Shown here: piece by piece, positions 51,313 through 60,825 of the stretch
Layout of the letters: each line of letters starts with the position of its first letter
Position numbering within the stretch: position 1 is the stretch's first letter
Assembly (NCBI RefSeq): GCF_900143065.1
Contig: NZ_FRCX01000005.1
Coordinates: 186,001-250,000, forward strand
DNA: 64,000 nucleotides
Reading direction: 5' to 3'
Source of the DNA: Duganella sacchari
Lineage (GTDB): Bacteria; Pseudomonadota; Gammaproteobacteria; Burkholderiales; Burkholderiaceae_D
Notes under the pieces: model-generated
What the model was told of the DNA's origin: nothing
What the model saw: only the letters and a program-made list of their open reading frames with translations
The model's database searches: none
Made by a program: the position numbers and the translations under genes

Positions 51313-51762
51313 TCAGATTACTGGGGATTTTGGGCGGGTGAGCGAGATTACTTCGAGCAGGCGCTCGATGTCCGCCGGTTTGGCGAGATGCTCGTCAAAG
51401 CCAGCGATGCTGGTCTGTTTGCGGGTGGTGGCGTCGTCCCACGCGGTGTAGGCCACCATGACGACGTCATCCATTTGGGGATATTGGCGTAGTTTTTTGA
51501 CAACAGCATAACCGGTCACCTCGGGCATGCCCAGGTCGACCAGCATGACGTCCGGCTGGAAGTCGATGGCGGTTTCGATGCCGCCGGCGCCGCCATACGC
51601 TTTGGCGGTGACGTGACCGTACATCGACAGCAGATCGGCGATCAGGTCTACGGAGTCGACGTTGTCGTCGACAATCAGAATCTTTCTTGATGCGAGCTGC
51701 GAGGCCACGGCGGTTCCGGTCGTAGAAGCTAAAAAAATTCGGGCCTGTCGGTTCTGTGACAA
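51313..51762 (-). CDS. Single-domain response regulator
   Basis: The protein is almost only a receiver domain: KILIVDDNVDSVDLIADLLS with the acidic pocket, phospho-acceptor Asp in MLVDLGMPEVTGY, and the lysine in HLAKPADIERL. No output domain follows, so it acts by protein contact or phosphotransfer. The frame opens with TTG at 51762; a GTG at 51708 would give a tight receiver domain and a reasonable leader after the TATAAT at 51777-51782. It is divergent from the GAF kinase (probable partner) and upstream of the flagellar operon. Confidence 0.85.
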   Translation of the reverse strand: MSQNRQARIFLASTTGTAVASQLASRKILIVDDNVDSVDLIADLLSMYGHVTAKAYGGAGGIETAIDFQPDVMLVDLGMPEVTGYAVVKKLRQYPQMDDVVMVAYTAWDDATTRKQTSIAGFDEHLAKPADIERLLEVISLTRPKSPVI

Positions 51763-51776
51763 ACATGGCTGAGGTC

Positions 51777-51782
51777 ATTATA
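51777..51782 (-). promoter_or_regulatory. Perfect -10 box upstream of the response regulator
   Basis: TATAAT on the minus strand, 15 bases before the TTG and about 70 before the GTG start. No good -35 is seen, so activation by a regulator is plausible. Confidence 0.45.
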
Positions 51783-51808
51783 CGGACCAACTGGCAACGC
51801 TTGCTGTG

Positions 51809-51873
51809 ATTTATGCAAGAGTGCGCGCCATGTCGCCAAGATGTTTCCAGCGCGGCGCGGCACTTGCATAAAT
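51809..51873. repeat. Long-spaced 11-bp inverted repeat between divergent two-component genes
   Basis: ATTTATGCAAG at 51809-51819 and its exact complement CTTGCATAAAT at 51863-51873 lie 54 bases apart centre to centre, about five helical turns. They sit in the control region shared by the response regulator and the kinase. They fit a pair of sites for one regulator, or a looping operator. Confidence 0.5.
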
Positions 51874-51940
51874 GCAGCGTACAATCGATGGACTACCCAT
51901 GTCATATTGCCGGCCGCCTCACAGAATGTGCACCCAGAGC

Positions 51941-53191
51941 ATGACTTCCTTCTCCAGCATCGACCTCAGCGCTGAGCTGCATACCAGGAAATTGCGCGCG
52001 CCAGACTACCAGAGTGAAAACGAAGCGCTGGCCTGGCTCGCCGACACGCTGGCGGAACGCCCGGACCACATCGCCCAGGAACTGGCCAACACCGCCATGC
52101 GGCTGACGCAGGCCGGTTCCGCCGGCATCAGCATCGAAGAGGACTGCAACGGCGAGCACCAGTTCCGCTGGATCGCCACGGCGGGCGCACTGGAGCGCTA
52201 TCTGAACGGCACCGTGCCCTACGATGTGAGTCCGTGCAGCCAGGTGGTCGAGCGCAATGCCGTGATCCTGCTGCACCGCCCGGCCACGCACTACCGCTAT
52301 ATCCGCGAGCTGGACCTGCCCGTGAAGGAGCTGCTGCTGGTGCCGTTCCACCGTGGCGGCCGCCCGGCCGGCACCGTGTGGGTGGTCAGCCACGATGAAC
52401 ACAAGACCTTCGATGCCGAAGACTTGCGCCAGGTGCTCAGCATCACCAAGTTTGCCGCCATCGCCACGCAGACCGTCGGCGTGGTCAATGGCCTGCGCGA
52501 CGAGGACCAGCGCAAGGACCATTTTCTCGCCGCGCTGTCGCATGAGATGCGCAACCCGCTGTCGGCCATCACCGCGTCCACCGAACTGCTCAAGCACCTG
52601 AGCGCGGCGACGCCGGCCTACCGCAAGCCCATCGACTGCATCGAACGGCAGTTGGCGCAGCTGCTTGCGCTGGTCAACGACCTGACCGACATCTCCAGCA
52701 TCAAGAGCGGCCATGTCACGCTGCACCGGGAGGCGCTGGTGCTGCAGGATATCGTCACCCGCGCGCTGGACAGCTGCGGCGCGGCGCTGCGCGACAAACA
52801 GCATCGCCTGATCGTCGACATGCCCGAGACGCCGATCCGGCTCGAAGGCGACGGCACCAAACTGACGCAGGTGCTGGTTAACCTGCTCAACAACGCGGTC
52901 AAGTACACCCCCAACGGCGGCCTGATTACGCTGGAGGCGCGCCAGCTGGCGCAGCGCGTCTCGCTCAAGGTCAGCGATTCCGGCATCGGCATTCCGGCCG
53001 AACTGCTGCCGCGCATCTTCGACATGTTCATGCAAGTGGCGCTGAGCGACCGGCCACGCTACAGCGGCATGGGCGTGGGACTGGCGCTGGTGTACCAGTT
53101 CGTCCAGCTGCACCACGGTACGGTCACGGCGCACAGCGCGGGCGCGAACCTGGGCAGCACCTTCACTGTGGAATTGCCCCATCAGCTATAG
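51941..53191 (+). CDS. GAF-domain sensor histidine kinase
   Basis: The protein has 416 residues from ATG 51941; ATGs at 51872, 51899 and 51926 are also in frame, but the first overlaps the inverted repeat. A GAF domain (about residues 45-190) is followed by HisKA with the phospho-histidine in FLAALSHEMRNPLSAITAST and by a HATPase domain with LVNLLNNAVKYTPNGG, DSGIGIPAELLPRIF and GMGVGLALVYQ. No transmembrane helix is visible, so the sensor is cytosolic. The divergent receiver protein is the likely partner. Confidence 0.88.
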   Translation: MTSFSSIDLSAELHTRKLRAPDYQSENEALAWLADTLAERPDHIAQELANTAMRLTQAGSAGISIEEDCNGEHQFRWIATAGALERYLNGTVPYDVSPCSQVVERNAVILLHRPATHYRYIRELDLPVKELLLVPFHRGGRPAGTVWVVSHDEHKTFDAEDLRQVLSITKFAAIATQTVGVVNGLRDEDQRKDHFLAALSHEMRNPLSAITASTELLKHLSAATPAYRKPIDCIERQLAQLLALVNDLTDISSIKSGHVTLHREALVLQDIVTRALDSCGAALRDKQHRLIVDMPETPIRLEGDGTKLTQVLVNLLNNAVKYTPNGGLITLEARQLAQRVSLKVSDSGIGIPAELLPRIFDMFMQVALSDRPRYSGMGVGLALVYQFVQLHHGTVTAHSAGANLGSTFTVELPHQL

Positions 53192-53228
53192 TGCTGCTTT
53201 CCCCATAACGGCAGACTGCAACTAGCTG

Positions 53229-56204
53229 ATGATTATTGCTCACATCAGGCGGCTCACTTTGATGGTGCTGCTGCTGGCCAGCGCGCTGGCGGCAGCGGCG
53301 CCCGCCATGCCCTTGCTATCGGACTTCAACCACAAGGCATGGGGCGTGCTCGATGGCGCGCCGGTCGATGTGATGAAGTTTGCCCAGACCACGGACGGCT
53401 GGCTGTGGATCGCCACCCCCACCGGCCTGTGGCGCTACGACGGCGTGCGCTTTGAGCGCGTGGACTCGGTGTACGGCCATCCACTGCAGTCCAACATCCT
53501 GATCGGCCTGGCGGCCACGCCGGATGGAGCGCTGCTGGTCGGCTATCAGCTGGGCGGCGTCAGCGTGTTCCGCAAAGGCTACACGCGCACCTATACCGAG
53601 GCCGATGGCCTGCCAAACGGTATCGTCTATCACATCGAGCCCGCGCCGGACGGCTCGGTATGGGTCGGCACCCGCAGCGGCGCCGCGCGCCTGCTGCCCG
53701 GCGGCGGCAAGGTCGAGCAGCTGGGCGCCAATGTGGGCCTGCCCGAGCTCTCGGTATTCCAGATTCTGTTCAGCCGCAATGGCACGCAATGGATCGCCAC
53801 CATCGAGGGCATGTACTACCGCCGTCCGGGCGCAAGCAATTTCACGCCCGCGTGGCCGCACACGCAGCTGTACGCCATGGGCGAGGCGCCGGACGGCACC
53901 ATCTGGGCCTGCGATCCGCACAATGACTACTACCGCGTCAGCACCAGCCAGCCGGGCAAGGCCAGTGCAAGCGCCAGGCCGGAACTCAAAGGGCGTGGCA
54001 TGCGCTTCGACCGCGATGGCGTGATGTGGCTGCTGCTGAATGAGGGGATAGAACGCAAGCTGGACTTCGGCCCCTCCTCGCCGGCGCAAAAACTCACGCC
54101 GCAGAATGGCTTGAGCGGCAGCACGCCGGGAGCGATCTTTCAGGACCGCGAAGGCAGCATCTGGATCGGCACGGCCACCGGCGTGGACCGGCTGCGGCCC
54201 AACCGGCTCAAGCCCGTGCTGCCCGAGCTGCAGCTCGAAGGCCCGGCCATGCTGCATGGCCCGGCCGGTGAACTGTGGATCGGCGATATCTGGAATGGCC
54301 TGCGCAGCGTGAATCCGGATGGCACATCGCGGCTGGTGGAGAACGGCCGGATCGGCGCCAGCCATTGGGCGGGCGACGGCACGCTGTGGTACTCATGGAA
54401 CAAGGCGCTGCGCCACCGCACGCTCGATGGCAAGGTCACAGCCATTGCGCCGCCGGACGGTTTCAAGAACCGCTTGATGCACGCCATCCAGTCCACCCGT
54501 CACGGCGATGTCTGGGTGTCCTACCATGGCCGCGACCTGTTCAAGGTCGTCAACGGCGTGTGGATACGGGACGGCGGCCTGCAAGGCATGCCACGGGAAA
54601 TGACCACGTCGATGGCCATGGACGCGCAAGGCACGGTGTGGCTGGGCCACGCCAACAATACGATTAGCCTGGTCAGCGAGCAGGAACAGGGCAGCACGCT
54701 GAAACGGCTGGACGGCAGCAATGGCCTGGGTGCGGGCATCATCATGCAGCTGTACCGCGACGGCAATGCCATGTGGGTGGGCGGCGAGCGTGGCGTCTAT
54801 CTGTATCGCGACGGCCGGTTTGCCGCGCTCGAAGGCAAGAACAACGAGGTATTCCGTGGTGTCTCCGGCATCGTCCGGCTGCCGGATGGCGAATTGTGGC
54901 TGCACGGCGCGGACGGCATCTACCGCATCAACGCCGGAGCGGTTGCCGCGTGGCTGCAGGACAGCCGCACGGCCGTGGACTTTGAGCGCTTCGACGCACT
55001 GGATGGCTTGCGCGGCCACGCGCAGCAACTGCCGTCGAATCCCTCGCTGATGCGTACGCGGGATGGCCAGCTCTGGTTCACCACCGACTACACTGTGGCC
55101 AGCATCGATCCGTCGCATGTGCGGCGCAACCCGGTGCCGCCGCCGGTATATATCCGCGGGGCGGAATCGGGTGGCAAGAAATTCCTGGTCGATGATGTGA
55201 AAGCGCTGGTACTGCCCAAGGGCAGCAAGCAGCTGACCATCTCCTTTACCGCGCTAAGCCTGTCGATACCGGAACGCGTACGTTTCCAGTACCGGCTGGT
55301 GGGCCTGGAAGATCAATGGGAGGAACCGGTCGGGCGCCGGGAGGCGTATTACACCAATCTGCCGCCGGGGAACTATCGCTTTGAAGTCATCGCGGCCAAC
55401 GAGGATGGCGTCTGGAACACGCAGGGCGCGGCGCTGGATATCAGCATTCCGCCGACGTTTGTGCAAACGCCGTGGTTCATGCTGCTGGTGGCGCTGGGCA
55501 TCGCCTTGCTGGGATACGCCGCCTATCAGCTGCGCGTGCGCGTCATCAAGCGCCGCATGCAGGAGACCTTCTGGGCGCGTATGGCGGAGCGCTCGCGCAT
55601 CGCCCGCGCCTTGCACGATACGCTGCTGCAAAGCGTGCAAGGCCTCATCATGACCTTCCAGAGCTTCGCCAACAAATACGAACCCGGATCGCGCGAACGC
55701 GAACGCATGGAGAAGTCGCTGGATATGGCGGAGCAGTTGCTGACACAGGGACGCGACCAGATCATGGACCTGCGCGCCTCGTCATCGTCCGATGATCTGG
55801 GTTTGACGCTGGGAGAATTTGGCAAGGGCCAGGCCGAACATGGCGCGCACGCGTTCAGCGTCAGGATCACCGGCACGCCTTGCCGCCTGCGGTCCAAGGC
55901 GTATGAAGAGATTTATGCCATCGGTCGGGAAGCGCTGTTCAATGCCGCGCGCTACGCGGAAGCCGACAACATCTGGCTGGAGCTGCATTACACCCCTCGC
56001 CTGTTCACGCTGAAAGTCAAAGACAACGGGCGCGGCCTCGATCACCAGACGCTGTCCAGCGGACAGAGTCCCGGCCACTGGGGCCTGGTGGGCATGCGCG
56101 AACGGGCCGAGTCGATGAAGGCCCAGCTCTCCATACTCAGCCAGCCCGGGGAGGGAACAGAAGTGGTGCTGACCGTCAAAGCCCGGAACGCATACGAGGG
56201 CTGA
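53229..56204 (+). CDS. Two-component propeller-type sensor histidine kinase (HisKA_3)
   Basis: The 991-residue protein has a signal peptide (ends near ALAAAAPA) and a large periplasmic part made of repeated propeller blades (QTTDGWLWIATPTGLWRYDG, EPAPDGSVWVGTRSGAARLL). A Y_Y_Y domain follows near 680-735 (VRFQYRLVGLEDQWEEP), then one transmembrane helix (WFMLLVALGIALLGYAAY), HisKA_3 (RSRIARALHDTLLQSVQGLI) and HATPase (GREALFNAARYAEADNIWLE). Such NarL-type kinases usually pair with a LuxR-type regulator, but none is adjacent. Its end overlaps the convergent protease gene by 29 bases. Confidence 0.92.
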   Translation: MIIAHIRRLTLMVLLLASALAAAAPAMPLLSDFNHKAWGVLDGAPVDVMKFAQTTDGWLWIATPTGLWRYDGVRFERVDSVYGHPLQSNILIGLAATPDGALLVGYQLGGVSVFRKGYTRTYTEADGLPNGIVYHIEPAPDGSVWVGTRSGAARLLPGGGKVEQLGANVGLPELSVFQILFSRNGTQWIATIEGMYYRRPGASNFTPAWPHTQLYAMGEAPDGTIWACDPHNDYYRVSTSQPGKASASARPELKGRGMRFDRDGVMWLLLNEGIERKLDFGPSSPAQKLTPQNGLSGSTPGAIFQDREGSIWIGTATGVDRLRPNRLKPVLPELQLEGPAMLHGPAGELWIGDIWNGLRSVNPDGTSRLVENGRIGASHWAGDGTLWYSWNKALRHRTLDGKVTAIAPPDGFKNRLMHAIQSTRHGDVWVSYHGRDLFKVVNGVWIRDGGLQGMPREMTTSMAMDAQGTVWLGHANNTISLVSEQEQGSTLKRLDGSNGLGAGIIMQLYRDGNAMWVGGERGVYLYRDGRFAALEGKNNEVFRGVSGIVRLPDGELWLHGADGIYRINAGAVAAWLQDSRTAVDFERFDALDGLRGHAQQLPSNPSLMRTRDGQLWFTTDYTVASIDPSHVRRNPVPPPVYIRGAESGGKKFLVDDVKALVLPKGSKQLTISFTALSLSIPERVRFQYRLVGLEDQWEEPVGRREAYYTNLPPGNYRFEVIAANEDGVWNTQGAALDISIPPTFVQTPWFMLLVALGIALLGYAAYQLRVRVIKRRMQETFWARMAERSRIARALHDTLLQSVQGLIMTFQSFANKYEPGSRERERMEKSLDMAEQLLTQGRDQIMDLRASSSSDDLGLTLGEFGKGQAEHGAHAFSVRITGTPCRLRSKAYEEIYAIGREALFNAARYAEADNIWLELHYTPRLFTLKVKDNGRGLDHQTLSSGQSPGHWGLVGMRERAESMKAQLSILSQPGEGTEVVLTVKARNAYEG

Positions 56205-56958
56205 CGGGCAATGCGGGTTGTCCATGCATGCGGCGCAGCAGATAGAGGCCGTACAGGCACAGTGGCAGCACCGCGATCAAGGCGGCAAACGGCAGTATGG
56301 AACCCTCGCCGTCGGCTGCAGCGGCCAGCATGGAGGTCATGAGCGAGAAGTCCCACAGCGCATGCACCACCGTCATCGGCCAGATGGAACGGGTACGCAA
56401 GCGGATCGCCGCATAGCCCACACCTTGCAGACCGGCGGCCAGTGATTGCCACAGCGCGCCGCTGATATCGCCGGAGGCGAATCCGTTTGCCGCATGCACG
56501 ATGCCGAATACGGCAGAAGAAATCAGCACGGCCGGCCACACAGTCAACCGGTCCAGGAAGCCCTGCAGCAGTAAGGCGCGGAACATCAGTTCTTCGGACA
56601 GCGCCACCAGCAGCGTATTACAGGCCACCACCAGCACTACACCGCGCGGCGGCATCCCGCCGGCCCAGGCCAGGAACAGCATCAGCAAGGAGTACAGCAA
56701 CGGCAGCCAGACCAGCCGTGCGGATTGCAGCGGCTGCGGCGCCTGCACGCCGGCGCCACGGCGATCATCGGCAAGAAATACCAGCGCGGCCGCAAACAGC
56801 GCGGCGACAGCCCACGACCAGCCGATGCTGCCGCCCGCCGCATCCGCCAGCGACTGCGCCTGACCGCCAGACTCCAGCCAGCGGCCGCCCAAGGTCAACA
56901 TCAGCCAGACGGCCAGTGCGGCCAAGGACAAAGGCAAGGTGATATGCAGTCGCTTCAT
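56176..56958 (-). CDS. CPBP-family intramembrane metalloprotease
   Basis: The 260-residue protein has about seven hydrophobic helices and the three CPBP/CAAX motifs: EELMFRALLLQGFL (catalytic EE and R), FGIVHAANGF, and VHALWDF. The family cleaves membrane-bound peptides or protects against bacteriocins. It is monocistronic here and divergent from nothing close. Role unknown. Confidence 0.85.
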   Translation of the reverse strand: MKRLHITLPLSLAALAVWLMLTLGGRWLESGGQAQSLADAAGGSIGWSWAVAALFAAALVFLADDRRGAGVQAPQPLQSARLVWLPLLYSLLMLFLAWAGGMPPRGVVLVVACNTLLVALSEELMFRALLLQGFLDRLTVWPAVLISSAVFGIVHAANGFASGDISGALWQSLAAGLQGVGYAAIRLRTRSIWPMTVVHALWDFSLMTSMLAAAADGEGSILPFAALIAVLPLCLYGLYLLRRMHGQPALPVSPRMRSGL

Positions 56959-56968
56959 TCGTCAAGCC

Positions 56969-57020
56969 GCAAGGGGCGGTGGCCGTCAATCAGCCGATTA
57001 TACGTGACTGCGCCCCTTGC
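56969..57020. repeat. Ten-base inverted repeat between metE and the protease gene
   Basis: GCAAGGGGCG (56969-56978) and its exact complement CGCCCCTTGC (57011-57020) enclose 32 bases. No T-tract follows, so it is not a standard terminator. It lies just after metE and just before the protease start on the same strand, and could be an operator or a stabilising 3' structure. Confidence 0.45.
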
Positions 57021-57036
57021 TGCGCCTGGGCTGCAC

Positions 57037-59331
57037 TCAGGCAGCGGCCTGGCGCAAGGCTTTGGCGGCGGCCACCATATTGGTCAGTGCCGGGATCACT
57101 TCCGCCCATTGACGGGTTTTCAGGCCGCAGTCCGGGTTGACCCACAGACGTTCCGCCGGCACGCGCTCGGCCGCCTTTTTCATCAGCTGCACGATGTGCT
57201 CCTGGGTCGGGATGTTGGGCGAGTGGATGTCGTAGACGCCAGGGCCGATCTCGTTCGGGTACTTGAAGTTGTCGAAGGCGTCAAGCAGCTCCATGTCCGA
57301 GCGCGAGGTTTCAATCGTAATCACGTCCGCATCCATGTCGGCGATCGACGCGATGATGTCGTTGAACTCCGAGTAGCACATATGGGTGTGAATCTGGGTC
57401 TGGTCCTGCACGCCGTTGGCGGTGATGCGGAACGACTCGACGGCCCAGTCCAGATACTCCTGCCATTGCGACTTGCGCAGCGGCAGGCCTTCACGCAGCG
57501 CGGCCTCGTCGATCTGGATCACGCGGACGCCGGCCTGCTCCAGGTCCAGCACTTCTGCGCGGATCGCCAGCGCCAGCTGCTTGCACGACACCGAACGTGG
57601 CTGGTCGTCGCGCACGAAGGACCAGTTCAGAATCGTTACAGGACCGGTCAGCATGCCTTTCATCGGTTTGCTGGTCAGCGACTGCGCGTAGCTGATCCAC
57701 TCCACCGTCATCGCTTGCGGGCGGCTGATGTCGCCGAACAGGATCGGCGGTTTGACGCAGCGCGAACCATAGGACTGCACCCAGCCGAACTGGCTGAAGG
57801 CATAGCCTTCCAGCTGTTCGCCGAAGTATTCGACCATGTCGTTGCGCTCTGCTTCACCGTGCACCAGCACGTCCAGGCCCAGCGCCTCCTGCTCACGCAC
57901 GCTGCGGCCGATTTCCGCCTGCATCGCGGCTTTGTAGCCTGCGTCATCCAGCTTGCCGGCCTTGAACTCGCTGCGGGCATGGCGGATCTCGGCGGTCTGC
58001 GGGAAGGAGCCGATGGTGGTGGTTGGATAGGCCGGCAGTTTCAGCAGCGCGGACTGCTCGCCAGCGCGTTTCCAATAGCTGCTCTTGCGGGCGCCCAGCT
58101 TGGCATCGATGGCGGCAACGGCCTGCTGCACGGCCGGGTTGTTGACGCGCGGCGAAGCGCGGCGCGCGGCCAGTGCGGCCTGGTTCGCGTCCAGCGAGGC
58201 CTTCACGGCGTCGCGGCCATTGCGCAGCGCTTGCGCCAGCACGTGCAGTTCTTCCAGCTTTTGCAGCGCGAAGGCCAGCCACGATTTGATTTCCGTATCC
58301 AGTTTCTGTTCGCTGTTCAGGTCCACCGGCACGTGCAGCAGCGAGCACGATGGCGCGATCCACAGGCGGTCGCCGAGACGCTCGGCCAGCGGCTCCAGCC
58401 AGTCCAGCACCTTGACCAGATCAGTCTTCCAGATGTTACGGCCGTTGATGACGCCCAGCGACAGCACCTTGTGGTCCGGCAGGAGATTCAGCAGCGGACG
58501 CACGTCGTCCTGGCCGTTGATCGCATCCACGTGCACCCCGGCGACTGGCAGGTTGGCCAGCAGGTAGAGGTTTTCCTGCAGCTGTCCGAAATAGGTCGCG
58601 ACCAGGATCTTGACGCGGCAAGGCTTCAGCTGATGGTAGGACAGGTTGAAAGCGTGCTGCCAGTCCGTATCCAGTTCGGTGACGAGGATAGGCTCATCGA
58701 TCTGCACCCACTCCACGCCCTGCTCCGCCAGCGTATCCAGCAGCTGCGAATACACCGCCAGCAGCGATGGCAGCAAGGCCAGCTTGTCGGAATCGTCCTT
58801 GGCTTTGCCCAGCGCCAGATACGTCACCGGACCAACCAGCACCGGCTTGGCCTTGACGCCTTGCGCTTTGGCTTCCGCCAGTTGCGCCAGCAGGCGCGAG
58901 GCATCCAGCTTGAATTCTGTGGTGGCGGTGAACTCCGGCACGATGTAGTGGTAGTTGGTGTCGAACCATTTGGTCATTTCGCCAGCGGCCACGCCGCCGC
59001 AGCAGGCATGATGTTCGTCAGCGCCTTGCGCCGACCGGCCGCGCGCCACGCGGAAGTAGTTATCCAGCTGGTCGCCGTGGAAGTCACGCACGCGCTCCGG
59101 CAGGTTCCCCAGCGTGAAGCTCATGTCCAGCACCTGATCGTAGAACGAGAAGTCGCCCACCGGCACCAGGTCGAGGCCCGACTGATGCTGCCAGTGACGC
59201 TGGCGCAGATCGGCGCCCACGGCCTGCAGCGCGCCGCGCGAGGATTCGCCTTTCCAGTAAGCCTCCTGCGCAAACTTCAATTCGCGCCTGGCGCCGATAC
59301 GGGGAAAACCGAGGTTGTGGACGATGGTCAT
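57037..59331 (-). CDS. metE: Cobalamin-independent methionine synthase MetE
   Basis: The 764-residue protein starts at ATG 59331 (GGAG seven bases upstream; a second ATG at 59343 is less well placed). It begins with the family signature [20 protein letters not shown]. Zinc and substrate motifs include [31 protein letters not shown], and [18 protein letters not shown]. It transfers the methyl of methyltetrahydrofolate to homocysteine without B12. Divergent metR is its expected activator. Length is normal. Confidence 0.97.
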   Translation of the reverse strand: MTIVHNLGFPRIGARRELKFAQEAYWKGESSRGALQAVGADLRQRHWQHQSGLDLVPVGDFSFYDQVLDMSFTLGNLPERVRDFHGDQLDNYFRVARGRSAQGADEHHACCGGVAAGEMTKWFDTNYHYIVPEFTATTEFKLDASRLLAQLAEAKAQGVKAKPVLVGPVTYLALGKAKDDSDKLALLPSLLAVYSQLLDTLAEQGVEWVQIDEPILVTELDTDWQHAFNLSYHQLKPCRVKILVATYFGQLQENLYLLANLPVAGVHVDAINGQDDVRPLLNLLPDHKVLSLGVINGRNIWKTDLVKVLDWLEPLAERLGDRLWIAPSCSLLHVPVDLNSEQKLDTEIKSWLAFALQKLEELHVLAQALRNGRDAVKASLDANQAALAARRASPRVNNPAVQQAVAAIDAKLGARKSSYWKRAGEQSALLKLPAYPTTTIGSFPQTAEIRHARSEFKAGKLDDAGYKAAMQAEIGRSVREQEALGLDVLVHGEAERNDMVEYFGEQLEGYAFSQFGWVQSYGSRCVKPPILFGDISRPQAMTVEWISYAQSLTSKPMKGMLTGPVTILNWSFVRDDQPRSVSCKQLALAIRAEVLDLEQAGVRVIQIDEAALREGLPLRKSQWQEYLDWAVESFRITANGVQDQTQIHTHMCYSEFNDIIASIADMDADVITIETSRSDMELLDAFDNFKYPNEIGPGVYDIHSPNIPTQEHIVQLMKKAAERVPAERLWVNPDCGLKTRQWAEVIPALTNMVAAAKALRQAAA

Positions 59332-59411
59332 GATGTGCTCCAAAAGAATTCAATCCACGCATGGTAAATAACGCAATCAATGAAGTAAAATGGTCTTTTC
59401 TCACACATCCA

Positions 59412-59424
59412 TGAGTAAAATTCA
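59412..59424. promoter_or_regulatory. MetR-binding box in the metE-metR intergenic region
   Basis: TGAGTAAAATTCA matches the MetR consensus TGAA-N5-TTCA with one mismatch. It lies seven bases before the metR start and 80 before metE, where autoregulation and metE activation are expected. Confidence 0.6.
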
Positions 59425-59430
59425 TCGATC

Positions 59431-60327
59431 ATGCTGGAACGCATCCACCTCGCCACCCTGCTGGAAGTTGAAAAACAGGGCTCACTGACCGCCGCCGCAG
59501 ACGTTTTGCATGTCACCCAATCGGCGCTGAGCCATAGCATGAAGAAGCTGGAGCAGCAGCTGGGCACCGACATCTGGCTGCGCGAAGGCCGCAACCTGCG
59601 GCTGACGCAAGCGGGCCAGTACCTGCTGGCCTTGGCCCAGCGCATGCTGCCGCAACTGGAACTGGCCGAAGAGCGCCTGCGCCAGTTCGCCCAGGGCGAG
59701 CGCGGTACACTGCGCATCGGCATGGAGTGCCACCCGTGCTATCAATGGCTGTTGAAAATCGTCTCGCGCTACCTGGCCGCCTGGCCTCTGGTGGACGTGG
59801 ACGTGAAGCAGAAATTCCAGTTTGGCGGCATCGGCGCGCTGTTCGGTTTCGAGATCGATCTGCTGGTGACGCCTGATCCGCTGCTCAAACCCGGCCTGCG
59901 TTTTGAGCCGGTCTTCGATTACGAGCAGGTGCTGGTGGTGCACAAGGACCACCCGTGGGCGAAGCAGGAGGAAGTGGCGCCCGAGCAGTTGAATGAAGAA
60001 ACCCTCATCACCTACCCGGTGCCGGTGGAGCGGCTCGACATCTACAATATGTTCCTGCTGCCGGCCAGCGTGGCGCCGCGCAAGCACAAGACCATCGAGA
60101 CCACCGACATCATGCTGCAAATGGTCGCCAGCGGCCGTGGTGTGACGGCGCTGCCCAAGTGGCTGGTGACAGACTACGCACCGCATCTGCAACTGCGCAC
60201 CTTGCGACTGGGCCCCACCGGCATCCAGAAACACATCTACCTCGGCGCGCGCGAATCGGACTACAGCACCGACTATCTGCAGTCCTTCATCGAGTTCGCG
60301 CGCCAGGCCGACCGCTACCCTTTATAA
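59431..60327 (+). CDS. metR: LysR-type methionine regulator MetR
   Basis: The 298-residue protein has a LysR winged helix (LLEVEKQGSLTAAADVLHVT, then QSALSHSMKKLEQQLGTDIW) and a co-inducer domain with RIGMECHPCYQWL, the segment that distinguishes MetR (homocysteine sensing). It is divergent from metE with a MetR box between. This supports the role firmly. Confidence 0.92.
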   Translation: MLERIHLATLLEVEKQGSLTAAADVLHVTQSALSHSMKKLEQQLGTDIWLREGRNLRLTQAGQYLLALAQRMLPQLELAEERLRQFAQGERGTLRIGMECHPCYQWLLKIVSRYLAAWPLVDVDVKQKFQFGGIGALFGFEIDLLVTPDPLLKPGLRFEPVFDYEQVLVVHKDHPWAKQEEVAPEQLNEETLITYPVPVERLDIYNMFLLPASVAPRKHKTIETTDIMLQMVASGRGVTALPKWLVTDYAPHLQLRTLRLGPTGIQKHIYLGARESDYSTDYLQSFIEFARQADRYPL

Positions 60328-60429
60328 ACTGGGCAATGTGATAAAGAACGCATTTTTATCGCCATCTACCGGTGTACATTCAGGAAGATGCGGTTGTCAC
60401 TACGCGCCTTTCACCTGAGGAGAACAGTC

Positions 60430-60825
60430 ATGGCTAATGCGACCTTACAGATTCTGGATCAAAACGGCGGTGTGCTTTTTCAAGACGCCATCGCCTTCAT
60501 ACCAAATTCCAACGCGCAGCAATTTATGGAAGCTGCGGTCAACCAGGTTGCCAACGACCAGACGCTGACCTTCGGCGCCCAATATTACGGCACCTTCCAG
60601 GCCAGCCCGCTCGGCTACTTTATCAACATGATCAACGGGATCTACGACGCGCCCAACTCTGGCGCCTATTGGGAGTTTCTGTACAACGGCGAAGCTGCGT
60701 CGGCGGGGATTGATGCCGTCTTCCCCGCCGATGGCTCTGCCGTCGCTTTCCAGCAGACGCTATATGGTGCGTCCAGCAGTGCGCAACTGAAGATCAAGCA
60801 CGCATTCCATCAGAAGCGCTCATGA
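60430..60825 (+). CDS. DUF4430-like small protein
   Basis: The 131-residue protein starts at ATG 60430, preceded by GAGGAG (the longer frame from 60388 is unsupported). It has no signal peptide. The C-terminal half (NSGAYWEFLYNGEAASAGID, then FPADGSAVAFQQTLYG) resembles the DUF4430 / transcobalamin-like C-terminal fold. Function is unknown. It has its own short leader after metR, and its stop shares bases with the convergent dehydrogenase stop. Confidence 0.6.
   Translation: MANATLQILDQNGGVLFQDAIAFIPNSNAQQFMEAAVNQVANDQTLTFGAQYYGTFQASPLGYFINMINGIYDAPNSGAYWEFLYNGEAASAGIDAVFPADGSAVAFQQTLYGASSSAQLKIKHAFHQKRS

Noticed and set aside
56725..59367. 880-codon plus-strand frame opposite metE
   Set aside because: Antisense shadow; MetE signature and MetR box support the minus strand.
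60340..60360. GATAAA...TTTATC inverted repeat after metR as a terminator
   Set aside because: The stem is only six A/T-rich pairs with no following T-tract, too weak to call.
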